A stretch of DNA of 64,000 bases from CAZDYI01 sp964509765 (GCA_964509765.1 CAZDYI010000105.1:1-64000); one strand, 5' to 3'; shown: positions 31,453 through 41,504, counted from the stretch's first letter. Numbers and translations: made by a program. Notes: generated from the sequence alone by a model not told the origin.

Positions 31453-32441
31453 GTGCGGTTGTGTTCCTGCTCGTCGATCATCCGGACGAGGTCCATGCGC
31501 GCCTGCTTTGCGGTGAACTCGATCGCGCTCTGGAAGGCGAGCTCGTCCGCGTTGCCGTGGCTCTTGACGAGCAGCCCGCGCAGGCCGAGGATCGCGGCGC
31601 CGTTGTAGCGCCTCGAGTCCATGTCGCGGCGGAGGCCGTTGAGCACGGGCGACGAGGCGAGCGCGCCGATCTTGGTGACGATGTTCCTCGAGTACGCGTC
31701 GCTGAGCATGCCCTTGATCATGCCGGCGAGCCCCTCCATGGTCTTGAGGAACACGTTGCCCGTGAACCCGTCGCAGATCACCACGTCGGCTGCGTGGTCG
31801 TAGATGGAGTTGGCCTCGACGTTGCCGATGAAGTTGAGCTTCGACCTCGACAGCATCTCGCCGGCGTCCTTGATCTCCTTGTCGCCCTTGATGTGCTCCT
31901 TGCCGATGTTGAGCAGCGCGACCGACGGGCTTTCCTTGCCCGTCACGGCGCGGAACAGCGCGTCGCCGAGGTGGGCGAAGGCTACGAGCATGTCCGCGCT
32001 CCGGTCGACGTTCGCCCCGAGGTCGAGCATGCAGAACGAAGAGTTGCAGCGCTCGCACGGGACAAAGCCGCCGATCGCAGGCCGGTGGTGGCCGTCGATC
32101 ATCTTGAGCTGGATGCGCCCCATGCCGATCAGCGCGCCTGTGTTGCCCGGGCTCACCGCGGCCTGGACCTCGCCGTTTGCCACGGCGCGGATCGCCTTGA
32201 ACATCGAGCTCTCCCGGCGGCGGAGGACCTTCAGCGGCTCGTCGTCCATCGAGACCACTTCCTTCGCCTCGAGTATGCCTATCCTTTCCGACCCGTCAAC
32301 GAGCGGCTCGAGCGCCTCTTTCGCCCCGACCGCCACGAGTTCCAGGTCGGGATCGGCCGCGACGGCGGCCCTCATTGCCGCGACTGCGACGCCTGGGCCG
32401 CGATCGCCGCTCATCGCGTCAATCGCGACTTTCGTCGGCAT
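31449..32441 (-). CDS. plsX: Phosphate acyltransferase PlsX
   Basis: This 330-residue enzyme makes acyl-phosphate from acyl-ACP for phospholipid synthesis. Family blocks include VAIDAMSGDRGPG, AAVSPGNTGALIGMG, CMLDLGANVD and VVICDGFTGNVFLKTMEG. It lies between rpmF and fabH in the standard rpmF-plsX-fabH-fabD order and overlaps fabH by 4 bases. Confidence 0.95.
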   Translation of the reverse strand: MPTKVAIDAMSGDRGPGVAVAAMRAAVAADPDLELVAVGAKEALEPLVDGSERIGILEAKEVVSMDDEPLKVLRRRESSMFKAIRAVANGEVQAAVSPGNTGALIGMGRIQLKMIDGHHRPAIGGFVPCERCNSSFCMLDLGANVDRSADMLVAFAHLGDALFRAVTGKESPSVALLNIGKEHIKGDKEIKDAGEMLSRSKLNFIGNVEANSIYDHAADVVICDGFTGNVFLKTMEGLAGMIKGMLSDAYSRNIVTKIGALASSPVLNGLRRDMDSRRYNGAAILGLRGLLVKSHGNADELAFQSAIEFTAKQARMDLVRMIDEQEHNRT

Positions 32442-32480
32442 CTGGCCTAGCCGGGCGGCGTCAGCCGGCCCGGCCTGGGA

Positions 32481-32696
32481 TCATTCCTCGTCCGGGCCAA
32501 CCAGGTCGGTCTTGGGCAGGAAGTACCTCACGCCGCGATAGACCCCGTCGGCGCCGAGGTGATGGCGCCTGCGAAATGAGCCGCGGACCCTGCCCTTGCC
32601 GCCTGCGTCCGAGCAGAGCTCCGGCAGCGCGAGGCGCGCCCGGGCGCGCAGCATCCGCGTCCTCGAGGCGGACTTCTTGTTCTGGGGTACTGCCAT
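32481..32696 (-). CDS. rpmF: 50S ribosomal protein L32
   Basis: This 71-residue basic protein has the L32 start MAVPQNKKSASRTRMLRA and the C-terminal HLGADGVYRGVRYF. It is somewhat longer than the usual length of about 57-62. It heads the rpmF-plsX-fab operon. The DUF177 (YceD) gene that often precedes rpmF is not present; mnmH is upstream instead. Confidence 0.93.
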   Translation of the reverse strand: MAVPQNKKSASRTRMLRARARLALPELCSDAGGKGRVRGSFRRRHHLGADGVYRGVRYFLPKTDLVGPDEE

Positions 32697-32752
32697 TTCC
32701 GTTCCCTTGGTTTAGCCGTGCAACGGCCGAAGGCCGCTGCCACAGGGCGGGG

Positions 32753-32758
32753 ATTCTA
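32753..32758 (-). promoter_or_regulatory. Putative -10 box TAGAAT for the rpmF-plsX-fab operon
   Basis: TAGAAT followed by CCCCGCCC lies 56 bases before the rpmF ATG, in the 86-base gap after mnmH. The downstream bases resemble those of the perM and gatC boxes (TAGAATCCCGCC). Confidence 0.4.
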
Positions 32759-32782
32759 ACCGAATCGCCCCCTGGGGTCCGC

Positions 32783-33811
32783 TCAGCCGACAGACGCCCG
32801 CAGCTCGGCGGCGGCGGCGCCCAGGGAGGCTTCGTCGCACGGGTCCACCCGCACCGCAAGGTCCGGGATCTTATCCCCGTAGCCGCGCCGCAGCGACCTT
32901 GCGTAGCTCGGGTCGTAGTGGTGCTCGAGCATCGACTTCGCAAGGTCGACGTACCTGCCCTCCTCGAGCATCGCGTTCCACTCGGAAACGCGCTCGCGCC
33001 CGACAAGCCTGACCAGGCCCTCGGCGACCTCGCGGAACAGCCCGGGGTCGCGGAAGCTGCCGTAGTCCCGCGCGGTGAGCCTGGCCCTGTCGGAGACGTC
33101 CGCGTCAACGTCAACGATCCTGCCGCCCCTCATGGCCTTCACGACCTCGGCCGGCACGCGCAGCCTGCCGACCATCCTGCTTTCGGACTCGACGAACACG
33201 GGCCTTGACGGGTCCATGGCCGACAGCTCGGCGAGGACCTTGCTCTCGAACATCCGCTGAGTCGGCTGCGGCCCGAGCGAGCCGAACAGCGAGCCGCGGT
33301 GGTTGGCAAGGGCCTCGAGGTCGAGGCACTGCGACCCCGCGGCGGAAAGGGCCGCGAGCAGCAGGGTCTTGCCGGCGCCCGTCGGCCCGCGCAGCACGAC
33401 CCATCCCAGGCGGCCGGGCAGATCCTCGAGTCCTGCGATAACATGCCTGCGGTAGGCCTTGTAGCCCCCAGGCAAGGCCTCGGCGCGCCAGCCGACCTTG
33501 CGCATGACGGTGACCAGGCTTTCCGAGCGCATCCCTCCACGCCAGCAGTAGACAAGCGGCTTCCAGCTGCGGTCCTTGTCCCGCAGGAAACCCTCGGCCA
33601 TCCTCGCCACGTTGCCCGCGACCAGCCCCATCCCGAGCCTGCGCGCCGCGAAGGAGTCGCTCTTGTGCAGCAGCCCGACCTCGTGCCGCTGCGCGTCGGT
33701 CAGCACCGGCAGGTTCACCGCTCCGGGGATGCGGTCCGCGGCGTATTCCGATTCCGAGCGGACGTCGATAATGTCGGAATGCTCCGGAAGGCTGTTAAAC
33801 TTGAATGCCAC
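32783..33811 (-). CDS. mnmH: tRNA 2-selenouridine synthase
   Basis: This 342-residue protein (SelU/YbbB) replaces sulfur by selenium in 2-thiouridine at the wobble position of certain tRNAs. The N-terminal rhodanese domain has active-site Cys89 in VYCWRGGMRS. The C-terminal P-loop domain has GPTGAGKT at 142-149. The GTG at 33811 gives the standard N-terminus. It is divergent from selD, which makes its selenophosphate donor, with 10 bases between starts. Confidence 0.93.
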   Translation of the reverse strand: MAFKFNSLPEHSDIIDVRSESEYAADRIPGAVNLPVLTDAQRHEVGLLHKSDSFAARRLGMGLVAGNVARMAEGFLRDKDRSWKPLVYCWRGGMRSESLVTVMRKVGWRAEALPGGYKAYRRHVIAGLEDLPGRLGWVVLRGPTGAGKTLLLAALSAAGSQCLDLEALANHRGSLFGSLGPQPTQRMFESKVLAELSAMDPSRPVFVESESRMVGRLRVPAEVVKAMRGGRIVDVDADVSDRARLTARDYGSFRDPGLFREVAEGLVRLVGRERVSEWNAMLEEGRYVDLAKSMLEHHYDPSYARSLRRGYGDKIPDLAVRVDPCDEASLGAAAAELRASVG

Positions 33812-33821
33812 GCTTGAGATT

Positions 33822-34880
33822 ATGCCCGAAGCAGGACTGATGGAGCTGTGCCGCGGCGGCGGCTGCGGGTGCAAGGTGAGCCCCGCGGCGCTGCGCCGCC
33901 TGCTCGGCGGGCGCGAGGCAGGATCGCGCGCGAACGGAAACGGCAGGCTCCTTGTCGGCAACTCCACGAGCGACGACTGCGCCGCCTGGCAGGTGTCCGA
34001 CGACGTAGTGATGGTCGGCACAGCCGACTTCTTCATGCCGGTCGTCGACGACCCGCGCGACTTCGGCAGGATCGCCGCGACCAACGCGCTGTCGGACGTG
34101 TACGCGATGGGGGCCGAGCCCTGCTTCGCGCTCGCCCTTGCCGCCGTCCCGCTCGGGAAGGTCTCAGAGGAGACGGCCGCCGGGATACTCGCCGGCGGCG
34201 AGGAGGCCTGTGCCGCCGTCGGCGTGCCCGTCGCTGGCGGGCACACCATCGACTCCTCGGAGCCGATATACGGCCTGTCTGTAAGCGGAACATGCTCGCC
34301 CGCCGAGCTGTGCCGCAACGACACCGCAAGGGCGGGCGACGCGCTGCTGCTCGGCAAGCCGCTCGGGATCGGAATCCTCAGCGCCGCCCTGCGCAAGGGC
34401 AAGCTGGACGAAGGCGGAATGGAGGCGCTGGTCGGGAACACCACCAGGCCGAACCGCGTCGGCAGGCAGCTCGCCACAGCCGGGCTGCCGAGCGCCATGA
34501 CGGACGTCACCGGCTTCGGCGTGCTCGGGCACGTCCTCGAGATGTGCCGCGGCTCGGGCGTTTCCGCCAGGATCAGGTGGGACGACCTGCCGCTGATCGA
34601 GGCCGCTGCCGCCCTCGCCCGGCAGGGAACGGCCACAGGGGCCTCATCCCGGAACTGGGAGTCGTACGGGCAAGAGGCGTCCGTCGACGGCGCCGAGCCC
34701 TGGCAGCGGGACATGCTGACGGATCCGCAGACAAGCGGCGGCCTGCTGGTTGCCTGCCCGACCGACCGCGCCGAAGAGGCCCTCGGCATGTTCAGGGAGG
34801 ACGGGCATGGGGACGCGAGGGCCATCGGCGAGATCGTGGAGACCGCAGGCGACGCGCCGGCAGTGGAGATTGTTTTTTGA
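33822..34880 (+). CDS. selD: Selenide, water dikinase (selenophosphate synthetase)
   Basis: This 352-residue enzyme makes selenophosphate from selenide and ATP. The N-terminal GGGCGCKVSP loop carries the catalytic Cys15 and Lys18, so it is a cysteine and not a selenocysteine form. Other blocks are TSDDCAAW, ATNALSDVYAMGAEP, GGHTIDSSEPIYGL and DVTGFGVLGHVLEM. Its only visible partner is mnmH; no selA or selB is in the window, so tRNA selenation is the role supported here. Confidence 0.93.
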   Translation: MPEAGLMELCRGGGCGCKVSPAALRRLLGGREAGSRANGNGRLLVGNSTSDDCAAWQVSDDVVMVGTADFFMPVVDDPRDFGRIAATNALSDVYAMGAEPCFALALAAVPLGKVSEETAAGILAGGEEACAAVGVPVAGGHTIDSSEPIYGLSVSGTCSPAELCRNDTARAGDALLLGKPLGIGILSAALRKGKLDEGGMEALVGNTTRPNRVGRQLATAGLPSAMTDVTGFGVLGHVLEMCRGSGVSARIRWDDLPLIEAAAALARQGTATGASSRNWESYGQEASVDGAEPWQRDMLTDPQTSGGLLVACPTDRAEEALGMFREDGHGDARAIGEIVETAGDAPAVEIVF

Positions 34881-34905
34881 TGGGGTTTCAGGGAGATATG
34901 TAGAA

Positions 34906-36456
34906 ATGCTGAAAATCGAGAAGAATGTCCCGGACGATGCGGCGAAGGCGTTCGGCGACAAGACCCTGGAGCTCGTGGCGGAGCTCGAGGAGAAGTTCGG
35001 CGAGCGGCGCAGGTCGCTGCTCAAGGCGCGGGAGGGGCGCCAGCTGGAATACGACTCCGGAAAGCTGCCGGACTTCGACCCGGCAACGGAATCGGTCAGG
35101 AAGGGCGACTGGCAGCTCCCCCCTCCGCCGGCGGCCCTCGAGGACCGGCGCGTGGAGATCACCGGCCCCTGCGACCGCAAGATGATGATCAACGCGCTCA
35201 ACTGCGGCGCGAACGTCTTCATGGCCGACCTCGAGGACTCGCACTCGCCGGTCTGGGCGCAGACGGTCGCCGGCCACGTGAACCTGTACGACGCCGCCCG
35301 CCGCGAGATCGAGTTCGACGACCCGGCAAGCGGCAAGAGCTACAGGCTCGGCGACAGCCTTGCGGTCCTGATCGTCCGCCCGCGGGGGCTGCACCTCGAC
35401 GAGCCGGCGGTCAACGCAGGCGGCCGCCCGGTATCGGCGTCGCTGTTTGACTTCGGCGTGCACATGGCGAACAACGCCGCCGCGCTCGCCGCGAGGGACG
35501 AGGGACCCTTCCTGTACCTGCCGAAGCTCGAGCACCACACGGAGGCGCAGCTGTGGTCGGACGTCATAGCCCACGCAGAGAAGAGCCTCGGGATCGAAAG
35601 CGGCAGGACGCGCGTCACCCTGCTTATCGAGACGCTGCCCGCGGTCTTCCAGATGCACGAGATCCTCCACGCGCTAAAGGAGAACATCGTCGGGCTCAAC
35701 TGCGGCAGGTGGGACTACATCTTCAGCTACATAAAGACCTTCCGCAAGGACGGCAAGCGCGTCCTGCCCGAGCGCAGCCAGGTCCACATGGGCGTCCCGT
35801 TCCTGGACGCGTACTCGAAGCTGCTCGTGCAGACCTGCCACGCGCGGGGGGCGCACGCGATGGGCGGGATGTCCGCGTTCATCCCGGTGCGCGGGGGCGG
35901 CGAGGAGAACGACCGGGCGCTTGAGATGGTCGCGGCGGACAAGAGGCGCGAGATCGCAAACGGGCACGACGGGTCCTGGGTCGCGCATCCCGGCCTCGTG
36001 GAGCCGGTGAAGGCCCTGTTCGACGAGGCGATACCGGGCAAGGACCAGAAGTCGGCATCGCCCAAGGAGGAGATCGGCCAGGCGGAGCTGATCGCCGTGC
36101 CCGAGGGCACGATTTCGTGCGCGGGCTTCGACGGCAACGTCGAGGTCGCCCTGCTCTACACCCAGGCCTGGCTCGGCGGCCGCGGCGCGGTCCCGATCCA
36201 CAACCTGATGGAGGACCTCGCGACCGCCGAGATCTCGCGCTCGCAGCTGTGGCAGTGGATCAGGTCCCCCGAGGCGAAGCTCGACGACGGCTCGGAGATC
36301 ACGGCCGGGCTGTTCGGTGAAAGCCTGGAGAAGGCAAGGGAATCCGCGGGCGGCGACGGCAACCTGGAAGCGGCGGCGGACGTCATCGCCTCGCTGGTGC
36401 TCGCGGACGAGCTCGAGCCGTTCCTGAGCTCTTTCGCCTTGGGACGGCTTGCCTGA
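34906..36456 (+). CDS. aceB: Malate synthase A
   Basis: This 516-residue enzyme condenses glyoxylate with acetyl-CoA. Family blocks are NALNCGANVFMADLEDSHSP, the LIVRPRGLHLDE segment with the catalytic arginine, LLIETLPAVFQMHEIL and NCGRWDYIFSYIKTFR, and the later HDGSWVAHPGLV. The ATG at 34906 has a GGGAGA ribosome site. No isocitrate lyase is near. It overlaps aat by 8 bases. Confidence 0.94.
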   Translation: MLKIEKNVPDDAAKAFGDKTLELVAELEEKFGERRRSLLKAREGRQLEYDSGKLPDFDPATESVRKGDWQLPPPPAALEDRRVEITGPCDRKMMINALNCGANVFMADLEDSHSPVWAQTVAGHVNLYDAARREIEFDDPASGKSYRLGDSLAVLIVRPRGLHLDEPAVNAGGRPVSASLFDFGVHMANNAAALAARDEGPFLYLPKLEHHTEAQLWSDVIAHAEKSLGIESGRTRVTLLIETLPAVFQMHEILHALKENIVGLNCGRWDYIFSYIKTFRKDGKRVLPERSQVHMGVPFLDAYSKLLVQTCHARGAHAMGGMSAFIPVRGGGEENDRALEMVAADKRREIANGHDGSWVAHPGLVEPVKALFDEAIPGKDQKSASPKEEIGQAELIAVPEGTISCAGFDGNVEVALLYTQAWLGGRGAVPIHNLMEDLATAEISRSQLWQWIRSPEAKLDDGSEITAGLFGESLEKARESAGGDGNLEAAADVIASLVLADELEPFLSSFALGRLA

Positions 36457-37210
36457 GGAGGGCTTTCCCGCTTTAGTCGCCCAAGTCGAGATCGACCGGC
36501 GGCGGAAGGGAACTGGCGGCGGGAAGCCGGCCGTGCGCTTTCCGCCGCACGACACGGCGCTTACGCATCCGAACGGGCTGCTCGCCGTCGGGGGCAACCT
36601 GGAGCTGTACACGCTCGAAGAGGCCTACCGGAACGGGATATTCCCGTGGTTCGAGGACTCGGCAATGGTCCCGGTCATCTGGTGGAGCCCGGACCCGCGG
36701 GCCGTGTTGGAGCCGGGGAGCTTTCACGCCTCCAGGAGCCTTGCAAGGAGCGAGCGGAAGCTCAGGCCGGAATACCGGGTTGACGGCGCGTTCGGAGAGG
36801 CGCTTGACGGGTGCTCGAGAAGGAACGGCTCGGGGGAGAGCAACTGGCTCGGAAACAAAATGCGCGGCGCGTACGGAAGGATGCACGAGGCCGGCCTCGC
36901 GCACAGCTTCGAGGCATGGTCGGACGGAAAGCTCGCAGGCGCGGTGCTGTTCGTGCAGTTCGGGGCGTACTTTTCCGGCGAGACGATGTTCTCGGCGGTG
37001 ACCGACGGCTCCAAGCTCGCCCTGCGCGAGATGTGCCGCAGGCTCGCGGCGGCGGGGGCGCCGCTCCTGGACTGCCAGATGATGTCGGACCACCTCGGCA
37101 CCCTGGGCGCGCGGATGATGCGGCGGGACCGGTTCCTCGAGGCCATCGCCCTCGCGCAGCGGGCGGAGGCGCCGGACCTCTCGGTCCCCGCGCCGGCGGG
37201 CCACGGCTAG
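36449..37210 (+). CDS. aat: Leucyl/phenylalanyl-tRNA-protein transferase
   Basis: This 253-residue N-end rule enzyme adds Leu or Phe to proteins with N-terminal Lys or Arg for ClpAP degradation. HPNGLLAVGGNL, AYRNGIFPWFED, IWWSPDPRAVLEP, GTLGARMMRRDRF and DCQMMSDHLGTLG are typical. The start is unsure: TTG at 36449 lies inside the aceB end, and later GTG codons would remove up to 28 residues that are not conserved. The downstream perM starts 12 bases after its TAG stop. Confidence 0.9.
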   Translation: MPEEGFPALVAQVEIDRRRKGTGGGKPAVRFPPHDTALTHPNGLLAVGGNLELYTLEEAYRNGIFPWFEDSAMVPVIWWSPDPRAVLEPGSFHASRSLARSERKLRPEYRVDGAFGEALDGCSRRNGSGESNWLGNKMRGAYGRMHEAGLAHSFEAWSDGKLAGAVLFVQFGAYFSGETMFSAVTDGSKLALREMCRRLAAAGAPLLDCQMMSDHLGTLGARMMRRDRFLEAIALAQRAEAPDLSVPAPAGHG

Positions 37211-37213
37211 AAT
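37208..37213 (+). promoter_or_regulatory. Putative -10 box TAGAAT for perM, sharing the aat stop codon
   Basis: TAGAAT ends 9 bases before the ATG at 37223; its TAG is also the aat stop. The sequence TAGAATCCCGCC is identical to that before gatC. A transcript from here would have almost no leader. Confidence 0.4.
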
Positions 37214-37222
37214 CCCGCCGTC

Positions 37223-38281
37223 ATGGAGCCGGAGGCTGCCCCGCCGATCAAGCAGCACCTCAACAGGTTCCTGAGGGACCACGAGCTTTTCTCGTTCACG
37301 GTCACGCTGCTGGTCTGCTGCGTGGTCACCTACCTTGTCGCCATACACCTGCCGGCGCTGATCGTCGGCATCCTGCTCGCCTACCTGCTCGAGGGGATCG
37401 TCTCCCGGCTGATCGGATGGGGCTGCCCGAGGCTGCTTGCGATCAGCTCGACGATGCTGCTGAGCATAGTCGGGATCTCGGTGCTGCTGCTGGTCGCGGT
37501 CCCCAAGCTCGCAGGCCAGGTGCAGGCGCTGGCGCTTAACATCCCGAGCATCGAGAGCCTCAAGGAGTCCTTCCACGACCAGCCGGGATGGGTGACGGAC
37601 TACTTCGAGTGGGAGGCGCTCGTAAACGACACGACCGAGTGGGTGAAGTCCGGCGCCGAGACCTTCGTCGGGTCCACGCTCGCGAACGTCGGCGGGCTGT
37701 TCTCGCTGGTGGTCTACGTCGTCCTCATCCCGATGCTCGTGTTCTTCCTGCTGAACGACAAGGAGCGGATCATCGCCTGGGTCAACAGGTTCGTCCCGAA
37801 CTCGTCGATGATCGACGGGCTCAAGGCGCAGCTCGACGAGCAGTTCGGCGCGTACGTGCGCGGAAAGATCATCGAGGCGCTCGTGATCTTCGCCCTGAGC
37901 TTCGTCGCATTCCTGGTCCTCGACGTCAACTACGCCTTCACCCTGGCGGTCGCTATCGGCCTGTCGGTGATCATCCCGTACGTCGGCGCGATCGCGGTTA
38001 CCTTCCCCGTCGTGATCCTGGGCCTGCTGCAGTTCGGTCTCTCGAGCGAGTTCTGGTGGATGATAGGGCTGTACACCGCCGTCCAGGTCTTCGACGGCCA
38101 GGTCCTCGTCCCGCTGCTCTTTTCCGAGGTGGTCAGGATCCACCCGGTCGCGATCCTCGTGTCGATCCTGCTGTTCGGCGCCCTGTGGGGGGTGTGGGGG
38201 GTGTTCTTCGCGATCCCGCTCGCCTCGCTGATCAAGTCGGTCATCATCGTCGTCGAGAAGCAGCTCGCCGAGCCGGCCTGA
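37223..38281 (+). CDS. AI-2E/PerM-family membrane transporter
   Basis: This 352-residue protein has the PerM layout. Helices lie near 27-65 and 72-92, followed by a soluble loop with a VKSGAETFVGS segment. Helices near 155-177 precede the FVPNSSMIDGLKAQLDEQFGAYVRGK block. The last cluster of helices includes FTLAVAIGLSVIIPYVGA. The family includes exporters of AI-2 and ion antiporters, so substrate cannot be assigned. It precedes pyrD by 3 bases. Confidence 0.88.
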   Translation: MEPEAAPPIKQHLNRFLRDHELFSFTVTLLVCCVVTYLVAIHLPALIVGILLAYLLEGIVSRLIGWGCPRLLAISSTMLLSIVGISVLLLVAVPKLAGQVQALALNIPSIESLKESFHDQPGWVTDYFEWEALVNDTTEWVKSGAETFVGSTLANVGGLFSLVVYVVLIPMLVFFLLNDKERIIAWVNRFVPNSSMIDGLKAQLDEQFGAYVRGKIIEALVIFALSFVAFLVLDVNYAFTLAVAIGLSVIIPYVGAIAVTFPVVILGLLQFGLSSEFWWMIGLYTAVQVFDGQVLVPLLFSEVVRIHPVAILVSILLFGALWGVWGVFFAIPLASLIKSVIIVVEKQLAEPA

Positions 38282-38284
38282 GCG

Positions 38285-39304
38285 ATGCTCGGCCTGGTCA
38301 CGAGGGCGCTGCACGCCTTCCCGCCCGAGACCGCGCACCGCCTGTCGATGGCGGCGCTGCGGCTGTCGCCGAGGATTTACGACGCCAACGTCCCGGACGG
38401 GCCCGTCGAGCTGCTCGGGCTGAGCTTCCCGAACCGGATCGGGCTCGCCGCCGGCTTCGACAAGAACGGCGACCACGTCGACGCCCTCGCCAAGATGGGC
38501 TTCGGCTTCATCGAGATCGGGACGGTCACCCCGCGGCCGCAGGACGGCTCGCCGCGGCCGCGGCTGTTCCGCATCCCGAAGCGCGAGGCGCTGATCAACA
38601 GGATGGGCTTCAACAACAAGGGCGTCGAGAGCGTCGCGCGCAACCTCGCCAGGCAGGGGCGGAGCTTCGGCGGGATACTCGGCTGCAACATCGGCTGCAA
38701 CCGGGACACGCCGCAGGAGAGCGCAGACGAGGACTACCTCGTGTGCCTGCGCCGCCTCTACGGCCTCGCCGACTACTACGTCGTGAACGTCTCGTCGCCG
38801 AACACCTCGAGGCTGCGCGACATGCAGCGGCCGCTCGCGCTGCGAGGGCTGCTCAACAGGCTCGTCGAGCTCCGCGAGGAGCTCTCGGAGAACCACAGGG
38901 AGAAGGCGCCGATCCTCGTCAAGGTCGCGCCGGACCAGTCCGGCAGACAGGTGAGCGCGATGGCCGACGTGGTGGTCTCGACCGGGATCGAGGGGATCGT
39001 CGCGACCAACACGACGACCGACCGGCCGCGCGCGGTCGCCTCGCAGCCCTACGGGGGCCAGCCGGGCGGCCTGTCCGGCAGGCCGCTGCGCGAGAAGGCC
39101 GACGCCTCGCTCGCGGCCTGGCGCGAGGCGCTGCCGAAGGACAAGGTGATCATCGGCGTCGGCGGCGTGATGGGCGGCAAGGACGCAAAGGCCAAGGTCA
39201 AGGCCGGCGCCGACCTCGTGCAGGTCTACACCGGGCTCGTCTACAAGGGCCCGTCGCTCGTCGCGGACTGCGCGCGCGCGGTCGGCTCAGCGCCGCGCCG
39301 CTGA
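38285..39304 (+). CDS. pyrD: Dihydroorotate dehydrogenase (quinone), class 2
   Basis: This 339-residue membrane-associated flavoenzyme oxidises dihydroorotate using quinone. The class 2 N-terminal helix region, [43 protein letters not shown] with the catalytic Ser, KVAPDQS and [13 protein letters not shown] are present. Its 3' end overlaps the convergent uvrB stop by 18 bases. carAB, also of pyrimidine synthesis, lies just beyond uvrB. Confidence 0.94.
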   Translation: MLGLVTRALHAFPPETAHRLSMAALRLSPRIYDANVPDGPVELLGLSFPNRIGLAAGFDKNGDHVDALAKMGFGFIEIGTVTPRPQDGSPRPRLFRIPKREALINRMGFNNKGVESVARNLARQGRSFGGILGCNIGCNRDTPQESADEDYLVCLRRLYGLADYYVVNVSSPNTSRLRDMQRPLALRGLLNRLVELREELSENHREKAPILVKVAPDQSGRQVSAMADVVVSTGIEGIVATNTTTDRPRAVASQPYGGQPGGLSGRPLREKADASLAAWREALPKDKVIIGVGGVMGGKDAKAKVKAGADLVQVYTGLVYKGPSLVADCARAVGSAPRR

Positions 39305-41377
39305 CCCCTTCCGCCTGCCGCCCTTGCGCGACTTGTGGTGGCCGCGCTTGCGGTAGCGCGGCGCGGGGCCCGCGGGCGCGAGCCCGAGCGCGGTCATGTT
39401 CAGGACCCGAAGCTGGTCACGGAGCTCTGCCGCCCTCTCGAACTCGAGGTCGCGCGCGGCCTCGTGCATCAGCCTCTCGAGCTCGCCGGACTCGCGCGCG
39501 AGCTGCTCGGGCGTCATCTTCTGCGGCGGGACATCCGTCTTCGGCGGCTCGATCTCGAGCTGGGCAGCCGACTCGATGAGGTCCGCTACCGCCTTCGATA
39601 TCCCCTTCGGCGTGATGCCGTGCTTCTTGTTGTGCGCTAGCTGCCTCTTGCGCCTGCGCTCGGTCTCGGCGACCGCGCGCCTGATCGACCCCGTCTCGGT
39701 GTCCGCGTAGAGGATCGCGGTCCCGTTGATGTGCCGCGCGGCGCGGCCGACGGTCTGGATCAGCGAGCGCTCCGAGCGCAAAAAACCCTCCTTGTCCGCG
39801 TCGAGGATCGCGACGAGCGAAACCTCCGGCAGGTCGAGCCCCTCGCGCAGCAGGTTGATCCCGACGAGCACGTCGAACAGCCCTGCGCGTAGGTCGCGGA
39901 TGATCTCGGCGCGCTCGATCGTGTCGATGTCCGCGTGCATGTAGCGGACCCTCTTGCCGTGGTCGGCGAGGAACTCGGTGAGCTGCTCGGCCATCCTCTT
40001 TGTCAGCGTGGTGACCAGCACCCGCTCCTTTCGCTCGACGCGCTTGCCGATCTCAGACAGCAGGTCGTCGACCTGGGTGCGCGCGGGCCTGATCTCGACC
40101 GTCGGGTCGACGAGCCCCGTCGGCCGCACGACCATCTCGACCACGCGCGAGGCTCGCTCGACCTCGAACTCCGACGGCGTCGCAGAGACGTAGACCGTCT
40201 GCGGGCGGAGCGCGTCGAACTCCTCGAAGCGCAGCGGCCGGTTGTCGAGCGCCGACGGCAGGCGGAAGCCGTACTCGACGAGGGTCTCCTTGCGCGAGCG
40301 GTCGCCGCGGTACATCGCGCCGATCTGCGGGACGGTCACGTGGCTCTCGTCGATGAACAGCAGGCCGTTGGCGGGCATGTAGTCGAACAGCGTCGGCGGC
40401 GGCTCGCCCTCCTCCCTGCCCGACAGGTGCCGCGAGTAGTTCTCGATCCCGGTGCAGAAGCCGAGCTCGGAGAGCATCTCGAGGTCGTAGACGGTGCGCT
40501 GGTGCAGGCGCTGCGACTCGACCGCCTTGCCGAGCCTCTCGAGCTCGGCCTCGCGCACCGAGAGCTCGGAGCGGATCTTCGAGAGCGCCCTCCTGACCGA
40601 GTCCGCCGGCATGGCGTAGTGCGAGGACGGGTAGACGGTGAAGCGCGGGACCTTCTCGACCATCGCGCCTGTGAGCGGGTCGAACATCGTGAGCGACTCG
40701 ACCTCGTCGTCGAACAGCTCGAGGCGCAGGGCGAGCTCCGAGTTCTCCGCCGGGAAGACGTCGATGACGTCGCCCCTGACCCGGAAGGTCCCGCGGTCGA
40801 AGTCGTGCTTCTCGCGCTTGTACTGCATGTCGACCAGGCGCCGGAGGACCGACGCGCGGTCGGCGCCCTCGCCGCGGCGCAGGTGGAGGACCATCGAGTG
40901 GTAGTCGACCGGGTCGCCGATCCCGAAGATCGCGGACACGGTCGCGACGACCAGCACGTCGTTGCGCTCGATGAGCGACTTGGTCGCAGACAGCCGCAGC
41001 TGCTCGATCTGCTCGTTGCGCGAGGAGTCCTTGTCGATGAACAGGTCCTTGGACGGGACGTACGCCTCCGGCTGGTAGTAGTCGTAGTAGGAGACGAAGT
41101 ACTCGACGGCGTTGCCCGGGAAGAAGCCGCGGAACTCAGAGTACAGCTGCGCGGCTAGGGTCTTGTTGTGCGCGAGGACCATCGTCGGACGGTTGAGCCG
41201 CTCGACGAGGCTCGCGACGGCGAACGTCTTGCCCGATCCGGTGACCCCGAGCAGGACCGCCTCGCTGTCGCCGGCCTCGAGCGCCTCGGCGAGCCCCGCG
41301 ATCGCCTTGGGCTGGTCGCCCTTCGGCTCGAAGCCGGCCTCGAGCCTGAAGCTCCCCTCGCGGGGGGCGTTGGTCAT
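39287..41377 (-). CDS. uvrB: Excinuclease ABC subunit B
   Basis: This 696-residue nucleotide-excision-repair helicase-like protein has Walker [10 protein letters not shown], the beta-hairpin region [23 protein letters not shown], helicase motifs [11 protein letters not shown] and [20 protein letters not shown], and a C-terminal UVR domain ([24 protein letters not shown]). A basic tail follows. I chose the ATG at 41377, close to the conserved start; another in-frame ATG lies at 41419. It is divergent from carA. Confidence 0.95.
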   Translation of the reverse strand: MTNAPREGSFRLEAGFEPKGDQPKAIAGLAEALEAGDSEAVLLGVTGSGKTFAVASLVERLNRPTMVLAHNKTLAAQLYSEFRGFFPGNAVEYFVSYYDYYQPEAYVPSKDLFIDKDSSRNEQIEQLRLSATKSLIERNDVLVVATVSAIFGIGDPVDYHSMVLHLRRGEGADRASVLRRLVDMQYKREKHDFDRGTFRVRGDVIDVFPAENSELALRLELFDDEVESLTMFDPLTGAMVEKVPRFTVYPSSHYAMPADSVRRALSKIRSELSVREAELERLGKAVESQRLHQRTVYDLEMLSELGFCTGIENYSRHLSGREEGEPPPTLFDYMPANGLLFIDESHVTVPQIGAMYRGDRSRKETLVEYGFRLPSALDNRPLRFEEFDALRPQTVYVSATPSEFEVERASRVVEMVVRPTGLVDPTVEIRPARTQVDDLLSEIGKRVERKERVLVTTLTKRMAEQLTEFLADHGKRVRYMHADIDTIERAEIIRDLRAGLFDVLVGINLLREGLDLPEVSLVAILDADKEGFLRSERSLIQTVGRAARHINGTAILYADTETGSIRRAVAETERRRKRQLAHNKKHGITPKGISKAVADLIESAAQLEIEPPKTDVPPQKMTPEQLARESGELERLMHEAARDLEFERAAELRDQLRVLNMTALGLAPAGPAPRYRKRGHHKSRKGGRRKGSAARR

Positions 41378-41479
41378 CCGCTCGCGGATTGAGGCCGAGG
41401 TTGCTGTGTTCTGGCGCATCGCGGGCGGTCGTCGGTCTTGCGGGTAACTTTACATCCCGCCCCCGTGATTGCGGGGATT

Positions 41480-41495
41480 CGCCTGCCGGCAGGCG
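41480..41495. promoter_or_regulatory. 16-bp perfect palindrome upstream of carA
   Basis: CGCCTGCCGGCAGGCG is fully self-complementary and sits 9 bases before a TACAAT box, where a -35 would be. It could be an operator for carAB or uvrB, or an RNA hairpin. No known regulator site is recognised. Confidence 0.4.
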
Positions 41496-41504
41496 GCGGG
41501 CGTT

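Noticed and set aside
34871..34876. T-run at the end of selD as a terminator
   Set aside because: It encodes the last residues of SelD and no stem precedes it; aceB starts 25 bases later.
36473..38896. Long minus-strand open frame across aat, perM and pyrD
   Set aside because: It is antisense to three well-recognised genes and has the composition of a shadow frame.
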